64,000 nucleotides of DNA, taken from Leucobacter chinensis (GTDB lineage Bacteria; Actinomycetota; Actinomycetes; Actinomycetales; Microbacteriaceae). Below are positions 1-7,581 of this stretch, piece by piece (position 1 is the first letter of the stretch; every line of letters begins with the position of its first letter). The DNA is taken from NCBI RefSeq assembly GCF_019049105.1, contig NZ_JAHQZR010000015.1:1-64000 (forward strand), written 5' to 3'. A program made the position numbers and the translations under genes. The notes under the pieces are model-generated. The model was given only the letters and a program-made list of their open reading frames with translations. It was not told where the DNA came from and did not search any database.

Positions 1-154
1 CCGGGCACGATAGACAAACCAGGGGCTCCTCTTCAATAGATGGGTGAGTGACTCACAACCAGCCTGGCAAAGAGGGAAATCGACACCTTTTGACCACGTG
101 GTGTGTGAAAATGACCACACGGCGTGCGAAAGTGGCCCCACGAAGGGGAAGCGG
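1..154. other. Non-coding edge region with half of a palindromic repeat
   Basis: No convincing gene is present here. Bases 77-95 match 7337-7355 (the right arm of the long palindrome at 7304-7361) at 18 of 19 positions, but the complementary left arm is not present upstream. Just after it, GTGTG and CACAC at about 100-120 could form a short stem. The region follows the stop of the leftward operon and may hold its terminator, although I see no clear T-run. Confidence 0.4.
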
Positions 155-970
155 CTACGCCGCCGCGTTTGCCCGGTCGACGAGACGTTCGAGCGAGGCG
201 TTGAACAGTTCGATCTCTTCGGCCTGAATCGCGTGGGCACTGTCTTCAAAGACCACGAGTTCGGCGTTCGGGATCGCCTCCTGGAGCACCGACGCGCCCT
301 CGAAACGCTGCTTCGTGTCGTGCTTTGAGTGCAGAATCACGGTTGGCTGGGTGATGTCACCGAGGTAGGCGCGGTGGTCGAGATCGCGCATGTTGATGTC
401 GTACGCGTCGAGCACGTAGAGGGGCCATTCGAGCTGCTGCAAGATGGTTGCGGTGCGCACGATGTCGCTCACCGGGTTCTTGAAGAGGTACGTATCGGTC
501 ATCTTTGCCATGACATCTGGGTAGGTGAGGCCGGTTCCCGAGACTGAACCCTCGATGAACTCCATCGACATTCCGCCGACGAGACCGTCGCGCTCACCGG
601 CGTACCAGGGGCCTGAACTTGCAACGGCGAGGCCCGACACAAGCTCGGGGTGCTTCGCCGCAACAAGAATTGCGAGGTGCCCGCCCATGCCATGCCCGAC
701 CAGTACGGCGGGAGCGGCAACCACCTGTTCAAGCAGCTCGGCAAGATCTTCGGCGGCGCGTTCTGCGGTGTATCCCGAGCGAGGTCGGCCAGAAAGGCCG
801 GTGCCACGCCAATCGAAGGTGATGGTGCGGTGCTTGGGAGCGAGCCCCGCCACCTGCTCCTCCCACATTGAGTGGGTCGCGTTGCCGGAGCAAATAAAGA
901 CGATCGGCGTTCCCTCTCCGAAATCTTCGTAGTAAATCGAGGTCTCATCTGAAGCAATGAACGTTGGCAT
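155..970 (-). CDS. alpha/beta-hydrolase-fold protein lacking the nucleophile serine
   Basis: A 271-residue single-domain protein with the alpha/beta-hydrolase layout. The oxyanion region is near residues 24-34 and DWRGTGLS is at 53-60. The nucleophile elbow reads GHGMGG at 92-97, where the family normally has GxSxG, so Gly94 replaces the catalytic Ser. The acid (Asp218 in HDTK) and the base (His246 in DSAHA) are both kept. I chose the ATG at 970 because AGGAGA lies just upstream and the family homology begins there; a longer frame would run into the ThDP gene. It is the last gene of the leftward operon. Without the Ser, ester hydrolysis by the usual acyl-enzyme is unlikely. A lyase, isomerase, cofactor-free oxygenase or C-C bond role is possible. 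The substrate is unknown. Confidence 0.85.
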   Translation of the reverse strand: MPTFIASDETSIYYEDFGEGTPIVFICSGNATHSMWEEQVAGLAPKHRTITFDWRGTGLSGRPRSGYTAERAAEDLAELLEQVVAAPAVLVGHGMGGHLAILVAAKHPELVSGLAVASSGPWYAGERDGLVGGMSMEFIEGSVSGTGLTYPDVMAKMTDTYLFKNPVSDIVRTATILQQLEWPLYVLDAYDINMRDLDHRAYLGDITQPTVILHSKHDTKQRFEGASVLQEAIPNAELVVFEDSAHAIQAEEIELFNASLERLVDRANAAA

Positions 971-1016
971 GAGGTGTTCTCCTAAACCTGTGAGGTGGGT
1001 GTTATGAAGGGGTGAA

Positions 1017-2669
1017 TTAGGCGTCGAGGTGGGTTGGCGCGAAGAGGTCGAGGTGCGTCTCAACGACGATTACCCGGGGGCCCTTGGCTGCGAGCGATTC
1101 GGCGACCGCTTGCGGGGCGTCAGCCACCTCGACGATTTCGGCCTCGATGCCGAAGGACTGAACGAGTTCGACGAAATTAGGGCGGCTCAGTTCGGTTGCG
1201 GTTGAGGCGCCAAACGCTGCCTCCATGTAGTCACGCAAGATGCCGTAGCCGCCGTCGTCGATGATGAGCCAGGTGACATCGAGCTGGTGCTGAGCCAGCG
1301 TCGCGAGCTCAGCGATGCTGTACATGGCACCGCCGTCGCCTGAAACCGCGAGAACCGGCCGTGTGTCGCCCGCTACTTCAATGCCGAGTGCTGCGCCCAT
1401 CGCGGCGGGAAGCCCGTAGCCGAGCCCTCCGGCGCCCTGGGCCGATGCGAAGAGACCCCCGCGAGGGTCCCAGGCCGACCAGGCCCAGTACGCAAGAACC
1501 GTCATGTCCCAGAACGTGTCGACGTCGCTCGCAACGGCAGCGCGCAAGCCCTCGAGCAGTTGCCGCTCCTTGGCCAGGGGCTGCGAGTCGATGCGCTGCT
1601 GAACCCGCTCACGCACCGAGCCTGCCCACTGGGCGCCACGCTCCTGCCTGGCCTCGCTGTCGGTAACCGATACGAGATCAACGATCGCCGGCAGAGCGTC
1701 TTCGGCAGCCGCATGAATGCCGAGACCGGGGTGGTTTGAGGTGACTTTGCCAAGGTCGGCCTCGATGTGTATGAATGATCCGCCCGGTTGCAACGTGAAA
1801 TAGTTGCTTGAGAGTTCGCCAAGGCCCGTACCGACGGCGAGTAAGACGTCGGCCTGTTCGAGGGCATCGGTGGTGTGACGGTCTTCGATCCAGCTCTGTA
1901 AGCTCAGCGGGTGGTCCCAGGCGAAGGCACTTTTGCCCCCGAACGTGGTCGCGACGGGTGCTCCAAGGCGCTCGGCGAGTTCACGCAGTGCCTCGCGAGC
2001 GGCCGGGGTTTTCACCCCGCCGCCCGCAAAAATGACGGGCCTCTCGGCGCTCGACAGGGTCGCCGCAGCGGCAGCAACGAGCTCGGCTGGCACCGCCGGT
2101 GTCTGAGGAGTAGAGGTGAGGTGGGCGACAGCGGGAAGCGCATCGGCCGATTCGAGCAGAATGTCCTGCGGAATCTCGACGAGAACGGGGCCAGCAGGAG
2201 CCGACTCTGCGATCTGCCAGGCCTCGTGAATCGCGGGAACGATCTGCGAGATCGTGCGCACCGTTCGAACGTGCTTGACCACCTGGGCGAAGGCCGCGCT
2301 CTGCTCAGGCAACTCGTGCAGAAAGCCATGGCGGCCACCGCCAAGCCCTGCGACCGGAACCTGAGCGGCGATCGCGAGCACCGGTGTCGACGAGAGCTTG
2401 GCCTCTTGGAGCGCCGCGAGCGAGGTGAGCGCCCCTGGGCCCGTTGAGAGCAGGAGCGGGGCGACGGTTCCGGTCGATCGGGCAAGCCCCTCGGCCATGA
2501 AACCGGCGTTATTCTCGACCCGCGAGCTGAGGTAGGTGAGCGAGCTGCGGCGCAGCGCGTCAAAGAGGCCGAGGGCGTGTTGGCCGGGAAGGCCGACGAC
2601 CGCTGTCGCGCCGAGGGCGGTGATGGCTTCGAGCGCCAGGTCGCCGCCAATGCGTGGGGTGCCGTTCAT
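1017..2669 (-). CDS. Thiamine-diphosphate-dependent lyase/synthase (acetolactate synthase-like)
   Basis: A 550-residue member of the acetolactate synthase / benzaldehyde lyase superfamily with three domains. The N-terminal Pyr domain carries Glu52 (RVEN), which should activate the cofactor. A central nucleotide-type domain is followed by a C-terminal PP domain with GDG at 444-446. The partner of the cofactor/metal motif reads IIDDGGYG (Asp471-Asp472), where Asn-Asn or Asn-Asp is usual. No regulatory small subunit (ilvN) is nearby, so biosynthetic acetolactate synthase is unlikely. It lies 3 bases after the hydroxyacid dehydrogenase and before the alpha/beta-hydrolase-like gene. I infer that it cleaves or joins a 2-oxo or 2-hydroxy acid made from the imported substrate. 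The exact reaction cannot be read from sequence. Confidence 0.85.
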   Translation of the reverse strand: MNGTPRIGGDLALEAITALGATAVVGLPGQHALGLFDALRRSSLTYLSSRVENNAGFMAEGLARSTGTVAPLLLSTGPGALTSLAALQEAKLSSTPVLAIAAQVPVAGLGGGRHGFLHELPEQSAAFAQVVKHVRTVRTISQIVPAIHEAWQIAESAPAGPVLVEIPQDILLESADALPAVAHLTSTPQTPAVPAELVAAAAATLSSAERPVIFAGGGVKTPAAREALRELAERLGAPVATTFGGKSAFAWDHPLSLQSWIEDRHTTDALEQADVLLAVGTGLGELSSNYFTLQPGGSFIHIEADLGKVTSNHPGLGIHAAAEDALPAIVDLVSVTDSEARQERGAQWAGSVRERVQQRIDSQPLAKERQLLEGLRAAVASDVDTFWDMTVLAYWAWSAWDPRGGLFASAQGAGGLGYGLPAAMGAALGIEVAGDTRPVLAVSGDGGAMYSIAELATLAQHQLDVTWLIIDDGGYGILRDYMEAAFGASTATELSRPNFVELVQSFGIEAEIVEVADAPQAVAESLAAKGPRVIVVETHLDLFAPTHLDA

Positions 2670-2672
2670 AGT

Positions 2673-3683
2673 TCACTGTTCCTTACTGTGTGCGTCGTGC
2701 AATGTCTTGGTCATGGGTGAGTGCTCGGCGCCTCGCAGGACCCACTCGCTGGGGCTGCCGTTCTCGTGCCACTCGGCGATTCTGAGCGCAGCGGTTTCTT
2801 CGTACTGCGTGAGCGATCCGCTCGAAAGAAAAGCCACGTGGGGCGTGAGCAGCACTCGCGGGTGGGTGCGCATGGGGTGCTGCGGGCTGGGCGGCTCGGT
2901 GTCGAGCACGTCAAAGCACGCTGCCGAGAGCCTTTCGGTATCGAGAGCCTCAAGGAGGGCGGTCTCGTCAACGAGTTCGCCGCGCGAAACATTGACGAGG
3001 GTCGCGCCGGGTCGCATGCTCGCGAGCGCTTTGGCATCGATGATGTGGTGGGTCTCGGCGGTGAGTGGCAGGTGCAGCGAGAGTACGTCTGAACCCGCGA
3101 CGACCTCGTCGAGTGGTAGCGCGGTGACCTCGCCGAGCACACCCGTTTGTGAGGGGTCGTGCACGATTACCGAGGCGAAGAACGGCTTGGCGAGTTCGGC
3201 AACGGCCTGACCAATTTTGCCAAAACCAACGATGCCGAGCGTCAGGGTGCTGAGCCTCCGAGGGGTGAGCGTGACCTCGGTGGTCCAGCCCCCTTCACGG
3301 GCGATGTGCTGCATGGCTCCCAGGTGCCGCTCGGCGGCGAGAATCAGCGACATCGTGTGAACCGCGACTTCTTCGGTCGCTGCGTGCCCAACGTTCGTGA
3401 CCCAAATGCCGCGTTCGCGGGCGTGATCGAGGTCGATCATGTCGAAACCGTTGCTCGTCGTGCCAATGATGCCGAGGCTCCCGAACTGCGCGAGCAGATC
3501 GGCGGTCAGCTGCCGATACCCGACAATGAGTGCGACCGCCTCACGCTGGTGGGTAGCAACGACGCCCGACGCGTCGACCTCGAGCACCTCGCTGCGAAAC
3601 CCGTGCTCGGCAAGAATGCGTTTGGCGGGTTCGATCGAGAGGTCGGTGAGGTCGGTGAAGAGTGCGAGTGGTGGGGTAGACAT
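2673..3683 (-). CDS. D-isomer-specific 2-hydroxyacid dehydrogenase
   Basis: A 336-residue NAD(P)-dependent dehydrogenase of the phosphoglycerate dehydrogenase / glyoxylate reductase family, interconverting a 2-oxo acid and a D-2-hydroxy acid. The Rossmann motif GFGKIG is at 153-158. The acidic residue Asp176 follows the second strand, which suggests NAD(H). The catalytic set is complete: Arg234 in NVSRGE, Glu263 in DTEPP and His282 in TPHVAF. It has no C-terminal ACT domain, so it is not a full-length serA. It sits 3 bases after the ABC ATPase gene and 3 bases before the ThDP enzyme, clearly in one operon with the importer. It probably acts on the imported compound or on the ThDP enzyme's substrate or product. 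Confidence 0.88.
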   Translation of the reverse strand: MSTPPLALFTDLTDLSIEPAKRILAEHGFRSEVLEVDASGVVATHQREAVALIVGYRQLTADLLAQFGSLGIIGTTSNGFDMIDLDHARERGIWVTNVGHAATEEVAVHTMSLILAAERHLGAMQHIAREGGWTTEVTLTPRRLSTLTLGIVGFGKIGQAVAELAKPFFASVIVHDPSQTGVLGEVTALPLDEVVAGSDVLSLHLPLTAETHHIIDAKALASMRPGATLVNVSRGELVDETALLEALDTERLSAACFDVLDTEPPSPQHPMRTHPRVLLTPHVAFLSSGSLTQYEETAALRIAEWHENGSPSEWVLRGAEHSPMTKTLHDAHSKEQ

Positions 3684-3686
3684 GGG

Positions 3687-4472
3687 TTATAAGACCTTTG
3701 AGAGAAATGATTGAGTGCGCTCGTGCTCGGGGTGAACGAGTACCTGTTGGGGGTCGCCCTCTTCGACGATGCGGCCCGCGTGCAAGAAGGCCACCTTGTC
3801 GCACACTTCGCGCGCGAAGCCGATCTCGTGGGTGACCACGATCATCGTCATGCCACTTTCGGCGAGTTCACGCATCACGTCGAGCACTTCGCCCACGAGC
3901 TCGGGATCGAGGGCCGATGTTGGTTCATCGAAGAGCATGAGCTCGGGCTGCATCGCGAGCGCTCGCGCGATCGCCACGCGTTGTTGCTGTCCGCCAGAGA
4001 GCTGCACCGGGTAGTGGCCGTATTTATCGCTCAGGCCAACCCGCTCGAGTAGCTGGTGCGCGTGCTCGATCGCCTCTGCGCGAGACTTTTGCAAGACGCG
4101 GATCGGCGCCTCGATGATATTTTCGAGGGCTGTCATGTGCGCAAAAAGATTGAACCGTTGAAATACCATGCCCGTCTTGCGGCGCTGCATGGCCTCCTCT
4201 GCCTCGGTTAGGTCGTGCAGTTTGTCGCCCCGCACGCGGTAACCGACGAGCTCGCCGTCGACCCAGATGCGGCCCTCATTGAGGCGCTCCAGAGTGTTGA
4301 TGCAGCGAAGAAAGGTCGACTTGCCGCTCCCGCTCGCCCCTAGGAGCGAGACGACGCTGCCCTTTGGTACTTCAAAGTCGATGCCGCGCAAGACCTCATG
4401 ATCGCCGAACGACTTGTGCACATTGAGTGCTCTCACCATTGGGATGCTTGCGTCACGTATGGTCTCGGTCAT
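3687..4472 (-). CDS. Polar amino-acid ABC transporter ATPase
   Basis: A 261-residue ATPase of the HisP/GlnQ type that powers import through the neighbouring permease. The Walker A motif GASGSGKST is at 45-53. The Q-loop ([10 protein letters not shown]), the signature [10 protein letters not shown] and Walker B with [12 protein letters not shown] follow in order. The insertion between the Walker A motif and the Q-loop ([13 protein letters not shown]) is typical of histidine/lysine/octopine-type ATPases. The start ATG overlaps the permease stop by 4 bases, which supports co-translation. It is the third gene of the operon after the binding protein and permease. Confidence 0.92.
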   Translation of the reverse strand: MTETIRDASIPMVRALNVHKSFGDHEVLRGIDFEVPKGSVVSLLGASGSGKSTFLRCINTLERLNEGRIWVDGELVGYRVRGDKLHDLTEAEEAMQRRKTGMVFQRFNLFAHMTALENIIEAPIRVLQKSRAEAIEHAHQLLERVGLSDKYGHYPVQLSGGQQQRVAIARALAMQPELMLFDEPTSALDPELVGEVLDVMRELAESGMTMIVVTHEIGFAREVCDKVAFLHAGRIVEEGDPQQVLVHPEHERTQSFLSKVL

Positions 4473-5437
4473 GGTGTTCTCCGTTCGCCGATGGCTTCGA
4501 TGAGTTCGGTGTTGGTTACCCTTCCGGGGGCAAGATTCTTGACGATGCGTTTGCGCATCTTTGCTCCCGTTGCGACGGTTCCCTTCGCGAAGCGGCGCTC
4601 CAACTGCATTTGGAGGAGTGTAAAGATGGTCGTGAGCAGCATGTACCAGATGCTCGCGACGATAAGCAGCTCAAACACGTAGAAGTTTTTGGCCGAGATC
4701 GCCTGGGCGCGGTTGAGGAGGTCGGGGGCCGCGATGACCGTTACGAGCGAGGTCATCTTGAGCATGGTGATGAGGTTGTTGCCGGTCGGGGGAATGATGA
4801 CCCGCATCGCCTGAGGCAAGATGATGCGCCGCATCACAAGCGAACGTCGCATGCCGAGGGCAGAGGCGGCTTCGGCCTGGCCCGCGTCAACCGCTTGAAT
4901 GCCACTGCGCATGATCTCGGCCATGTACGCGCCCTCATTGAGACCGAGGCCAAGAAGCGCGGCAACAAACGCCGTGATGAGTGCATTGGTGTCGACCGAG
5001 AAGTCACCGAAGCCGATTCGTGGAAAGAAGAGGGCGAGGTTGAACCAGAGCAGCAATTGCACGAGCAGCGGCGTGCCGCGAAAGAGCCAAATGTATGCGA
5101 GCGAGACGCTGCGCAACACGGAGTTCTTTGAGAGCCTCGCGACGGCCAGCAGCATGCCGAGGACGATGCCGATGAGCATCGCGAGAACCGTCAGGGTGCT
5201 GGTAGTAGCGAGCCCGCGCAGAATGCTCGGGGCGGTGAGGTTCTTGGCCACAATGCCCCAGTTGAAGTTGGGGTTGGTTGCGACGGTGAAGACAAGCCAG
5301 CCGACCACGACAGCGATAATGGTTCCCGCGATGATCTGGCCTGGCTTGCGAACGGGCACCGCGTTGATGGGGCCCGTCATTGAGCCGGCATTGGCAAACG
5401 GTTCGCTGCGCCGTGGCGACGAAGTTTCGGCGGTCAT
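4469..5437 (-). CDS. Polar amino-acid ABC transporter permease (HisM/GlnP type)
   Basis: A 322-residue inner-membrane permease. A hydrophilic N-terminal stretch of about 30 residues precedes five or so hydrophobic segments. The EAA loop that docks the ATPase is visible as [16 protein letters not shown] followed by [12 protein letters not shown] single permease gene implies a homodimer, as in several glutamine-type importers. The C-terminal 30 residues after the last membrane segment are basic and cytosolic. It begins 2 bases after the binding-protein gene and overlaps the ATPase gene by 4 bases. The imported substrate is probably a small polar acid or amino acid, but its identity is not shown by sequence. 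Confidence 0.92.
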   Translation of the reverse strand: MTAETSSPRRSEPFANAGSMTGPINAVPVRKPGQIIAGTIIAVVVGWLVFTVATNPNFNWGIVAKNLTAPSILRGLATTSTLTVLAMLIGIVLGMLLAVARLSKNSVLRSVSLAYIWLFRGTPLLVQLLLWFNLALFFPRIGFGDFSVDTNALITAFVAALLGLGLNEGAYMAEIMRSGIQAVDAGQAEAASALGMRRSLVMRRIILPQAMRVIIPPTGNNLITMLKMTSLVTVIAAPDLLNRAQAISAKNFYVFELLIVASIWYMLLTTIFTLLQMQLERRFAKGTVATGAKMRKRIVKNLAPGRVTNTELIEAIGERRTP

Positions 5438-5439
5438 GA

Positions 5440-6393
5440 TTATTCAGCCACCACGTTGATCTCTGAGGTTTCGACCGCGCCGAGCGCGAGGCCGTGCTCT
5501 TCAAGAATGTCGCCGTAGGCTCCTGAACGAATGAGCTCGTTCATCGCGGCCTGAACAGCGTCACGAAGTTCCTGCTCATCTTTTCTGAAGATCTTGCCGA
5601 GCAGCTGCGCCCCGAAGGTTTCATCGTTGACGACCGCAAACTTCTTGCCATCACCAAACGTCGTCGCGTTGTAGACCGCGACCGGGTACTGGGCGATGTG
5701 CGCGTCTGCGCGGCCGTTCTGCAACTGCATGAGTGCGTCTGAGTCAGACTGGAACGCCTGAATTTTCATGGGGTTCGAGGCGCACTCATTGTCGTTGAAC
5801 GACTCGAGCAGACTCAGCTGGTACGAGGCGTCGAGCACCGCAACATTCAAGCCGCACAGGTTGTCTTTACCCTTGATGCCCTTCGGGTTCTCGGCAACGG
5901 TCGTGATGCCCTGCGTCGCTGAGAAGTAGGTGACGAAATCATACTTAGCGATGCGTTCTTCGGTCGTGCCGAGGGCGCCAGACACCATGTCGAATCGTCC
6001 CGCCTCGAGCGCCGGGAGGAGCCCGTCAAACGCCATGTTCTCGATAGCAAACTCGACCCCGAGAATGCCGCCGAGCGCGTGCAACAAATCAGGATCAAGC
6101 CCAACGATGGTCTCTTCATCATCACCGAAGTAGTCATACGGCGGGTAGTAGGCCTCGGTGCCAACCTTGATGACGCCGGCATCTTGAATGCGCTTCGGCA
6201 AGAGCTCCCGAATCTCGTCAACCACCTCGGTCTTGGTCTCTGCGGGGGCTGCCGGATCTTTGGCGGTGTCGTTGTCTGCCGAGCACCCGGTCAGTGCGAC
6301 AAGGGTCGTTGCGGCTATGGCGGCAATGCCACCAAACAAAAGTCTGTGGTTTCGCACGGTTCTGTGGTTTCGCACGGTTCTGCGGTTTCGCAC
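5440..6393 (-). CDS. Amino-acid ABC transporter substrate-binding lipoprotein
   Basis: A 317-residue extracellular solute-binding protein of family 3. The signal peptide has an unusually long basic n-region, a hydrophobic core, and the lipobox LTGC with Cys37 as the lipidation site. The mature part has the two-lobe family pattern (GTEAYYPPYDYFGDD, then FDMVSGALGTTEERIAKYDF). The start is GTG at 6393 with GAGGAG about 7 bases upstream. The first codons lie in an 18-bp triplication, so in-frame GTG starts recur at 6375 and 6357 and each repeat adds a copy of the VRNHRT-type segment. It is the first gene of the operon and delivers the substrate to the permease. Confidence 0.92.
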   Translation of the reverse strand: MRNRRTVRNHRTVRNHRLLFGGIAAIAATTLVALTGCSADNDTAKDPAAPAETKTEVVDEIRELLPKRIQDAGVIKVGTEAYYPPYDYFGDDEETIVGLDPDLLHALGGILGVEFAIENMAFDGLLPALEAGRFDMVSGALGTTEERIAKYDFVTYFSATQGITTVAENPKGIKGKDNLCGLNVAVLDASYQLSLLESFNDNECASNPMKIQAFQSDSDALMQLQNGRADAHIAQYPVAVYNATTFGDGKKFAVVNDETFGAQLLGKIFRKDEQELRDAVQAAMNELIRSGAYGDILEEHGLALGAVETSEINVVAE

Positions 6394-6396
6394 GGT
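6343..6396 (-). repeat. Three tandem 18-bp repeats spanning the start of the binding-protein gene
   Basis: Units at 6343-6360, 6361-6378 and 6379-6396 are head to tail. The first two are identical and the third differs by one base. Because 18 is a multiple of 3, copy-number change keeps the frame. Each unit carries an in-frame GTG on the minus strand. A degenerate piece (GTGGTTTCG) follows at 6412-6420. Confidence 0.95.
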
Positions 6397-6446
6397 GAAT
6401 CTCCTCGTTGAGTGGTTTCGGAACCCGACGTGTTCCTTGGGGCATT

Positions 6447-6475
6447 ACATTATGAGATTGATCACCAATTATCAA
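6447..6475 (-). promoter_or_regulatory. Probable promoter of the importer/catabolic operon
   Basis: On the minus strand TTGATA (6475-6470) and TAATGT (6452-6447) are separated by 17 bp, a good sigma-70-type pair in an AT-rich gap between divergent genes. This would put the transcript start near 6440 and give a leader of about 45 bases before the GTG at 6393. One arm of an inverted repeat lies in the spacer. Confidence 0.5.
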
Positions 6476-6509
6476 TAGGGAAGGTGAAATCAAATAAAAT
6501 TGGTGATCA
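6459..6509. promoter_or_regulatory. Inverted-repeat operator between divergent gntR and importer operon
   Basis: TGATCACCAATT (6459-6470) and AATTGGTGATCA (6498-6509) are perfect 12-bp inverted arms with 27 bp between them. A second dyad, ATTGAT-N8-ATCAAT, covers 6457-6476. The left arm overlaps the promoter spacer of the leftward operon. The arrangement fits binding by the adjacent FCD-GntR protein, possibly as two dimers with looping. Confidence 0.6.
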
Positions 6510-6587
6510 TTCTCTAGAAACTGTGTAACATTTGTGGTGCCCTTGCATAAGGTTGACCACGGGCAAGCGTTATTGAAAGGCAGTTGA

Positions 6588-7253
6588 TTGGGAAGAACCG
6601 CTGTGGCGGTCGCAGATGACCTGCGTTCGCAAATATTCGAGGGCTCTCTCTCAAGTGGCACACCGCTTCGTGAGATAGCGCTGGCGCAATTTTTTGAGGT
6701 CTCGAGACGCACCGTGCGCGAGGCGCTCCTGCTGCTCGCGAGCGAGGGCCTTGTGGTTCACAAGCACAACCAGGGCGCACACGTGAAGGTATTCACCATG
6801 GCCGACGTGCACGACCTGTACCGAATTCGGCGCGTGCTCGAGCTCGAGGGCGCGAGGTTCGTGTCGGTCGCCTCAGAAGAGCAGCTCGCGAGGGTCACGG
6901 TGGCGATGGAGGGCATTCGTGATGCCGCGGCTGGCGGCCTCTTGAGCCCTGAGCTCGCTCGCGCCGACGTGGGCTTCCACGCGAGCATCATTGCCCTGAT
7001 CGGTAGTCCCGGCATCGACAAGTTTTACGAGCAGAGCGGCAATCAGACGGCCTACGCGCTCTTGCAGTTGCAGCGTCATGACGCCTCTCAGGCGGCCGAG
7101 GTCGCCGCGACGGTGTATGAGCATCAGGCGATTCACGACGCGGTCGTGGGCCGTAACGCTCTCGACGCCCAGCGGCTCATTCTCGAGCATATTGAACGCC
7201 ACGAATCGTCGTTCCTGCACTCGCTGCGTGAGGTGGCATTGCACGAGGCCTAA
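6588..7253 (+). CDS. GntR family regulator, FCD (FadR-like) subfamily
   Basis: A 221-residue DNA-binding repressor or activator. The N-terminal winged helix reads DDLRSQIFEGSLSSGTPLRE then SRRTVREALLLLASEGLV, followed by an all-helical FCD ligand domain. Potential metal or ligand His and Asp residues lie in RADVGFHASI and VYEHQAIHDAV. The start is TTG at 6588, with AAAGG 7 bases upstream. It is transcribed away from the ABC importer operon, with an inverted-repeat operator in the shared gap, so it most likely senses the imported compound or a breakdown product and controls that operon. FCD proteins usually bind small organic acids, which fits a carboxylate substrate. Confidence 0.9.
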   Translation: MGRTAVAVADDLRSQIFEGSLSSGTPLREIALAQFFEVSRRTVREALLLLASEGLVVHKHNQGAHVKVFTMADVHDLYRIRRVLELEGARFVSVASEEQLARVTVAMEGIRDAAAGGLLSPELARADVGFHASIIALIGSPGIDKFYEQSGNQTAYALLQLQRHDASQAAEVAATVYEHQAIHDAVVGRNALDAQRLILEHIERHESSFLHSLREVALHEA

Positions 7254-7303
7254 CGTGGCACTGCGCGTGCTCGACCGCCCACTTACCCTCGTGCCCCCCC
7301 TCA

Positions 7304-7361
7304 TCGAAAGGTCAAAAAGTGTCGAAAATCGAGCGAAAATCGACACTTTTTGACCTTTCGA
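7304..7361. repeat. Long perfect palindrome (22-bp arms, 14-base loop)
   Basis: Arms at 7304-7325 and 7340-7361 are perfectly complementary. The left arm runs TCGAAAGGTC then AAAAAGTGTCGA. The loop contains GAGCGAAAA. It lies 50 bases after the gntR stop and may end that transcript, although there is no T-run after the stem. A near-identical half arm occurs at 77-95. Confidence 0.9.
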
Positions 7362-7425
7362 CGGGCGAGCGGGCGAGCGGGCGAGCGGGCGAGCGGGCGC
7401 GCGGGCGAATGGGCGAGCGGGCGAG
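7362..7425. repeat. Eight tandem copies of an 8-bp unit (CGGGCGAG)
   Basis: Eight octamers run head to tail from the edge of the palindrome. Copies 1-4 and 8 are identical, copies 5 and 6 have one change each (CGGGCGCG, CGGGCGAA), and copy 7 begins with T. The tract is non-coding and likely to be variable in copy number between strains. Confidence 0.9.
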
Positions 7426-7581
7426 CGGGACGGGCGGTCGGCGAGAACCGCCCGAGAACGGGCCAGAGCGAAGAAGCATTACGCTGTACGCCCGTAAAAC
7501 CCACCCAGCGGGCACGGTTTGTTGCTGTAATAGGTGAAGGGGCCGACGCGCGGCCCGGACGAAGCGGCGCAGGAGGCCAGT

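Larger units (their letters stand above)
7254..7581. other. Intergenic region with long palindrome and octamer repeats
   Basis: A stretch of 328 bases without a gene between gntR and the glycerate kinase gene. It holds the 22-bp-arm palindrome at 7304-7361 and the 8-bp tandem repeat at 7362-7425, listed separately. The segment from 7431 to 7570 shows nothing I can identify beyond the AGGAGG ribosome site at 7571-7576. Confidence 0.7.

Noticed and set aside
44-328. A short plus-strand frame at the window start
   Set aside because: It runs antisense to the alpha/beta-hydrolase gene and through a repeat; no ribosome site or domain.
7362-7425. CRISPR-like array
   Set aside because: The 8-bp units have no spacers between them; this is a simple tandem repeat.
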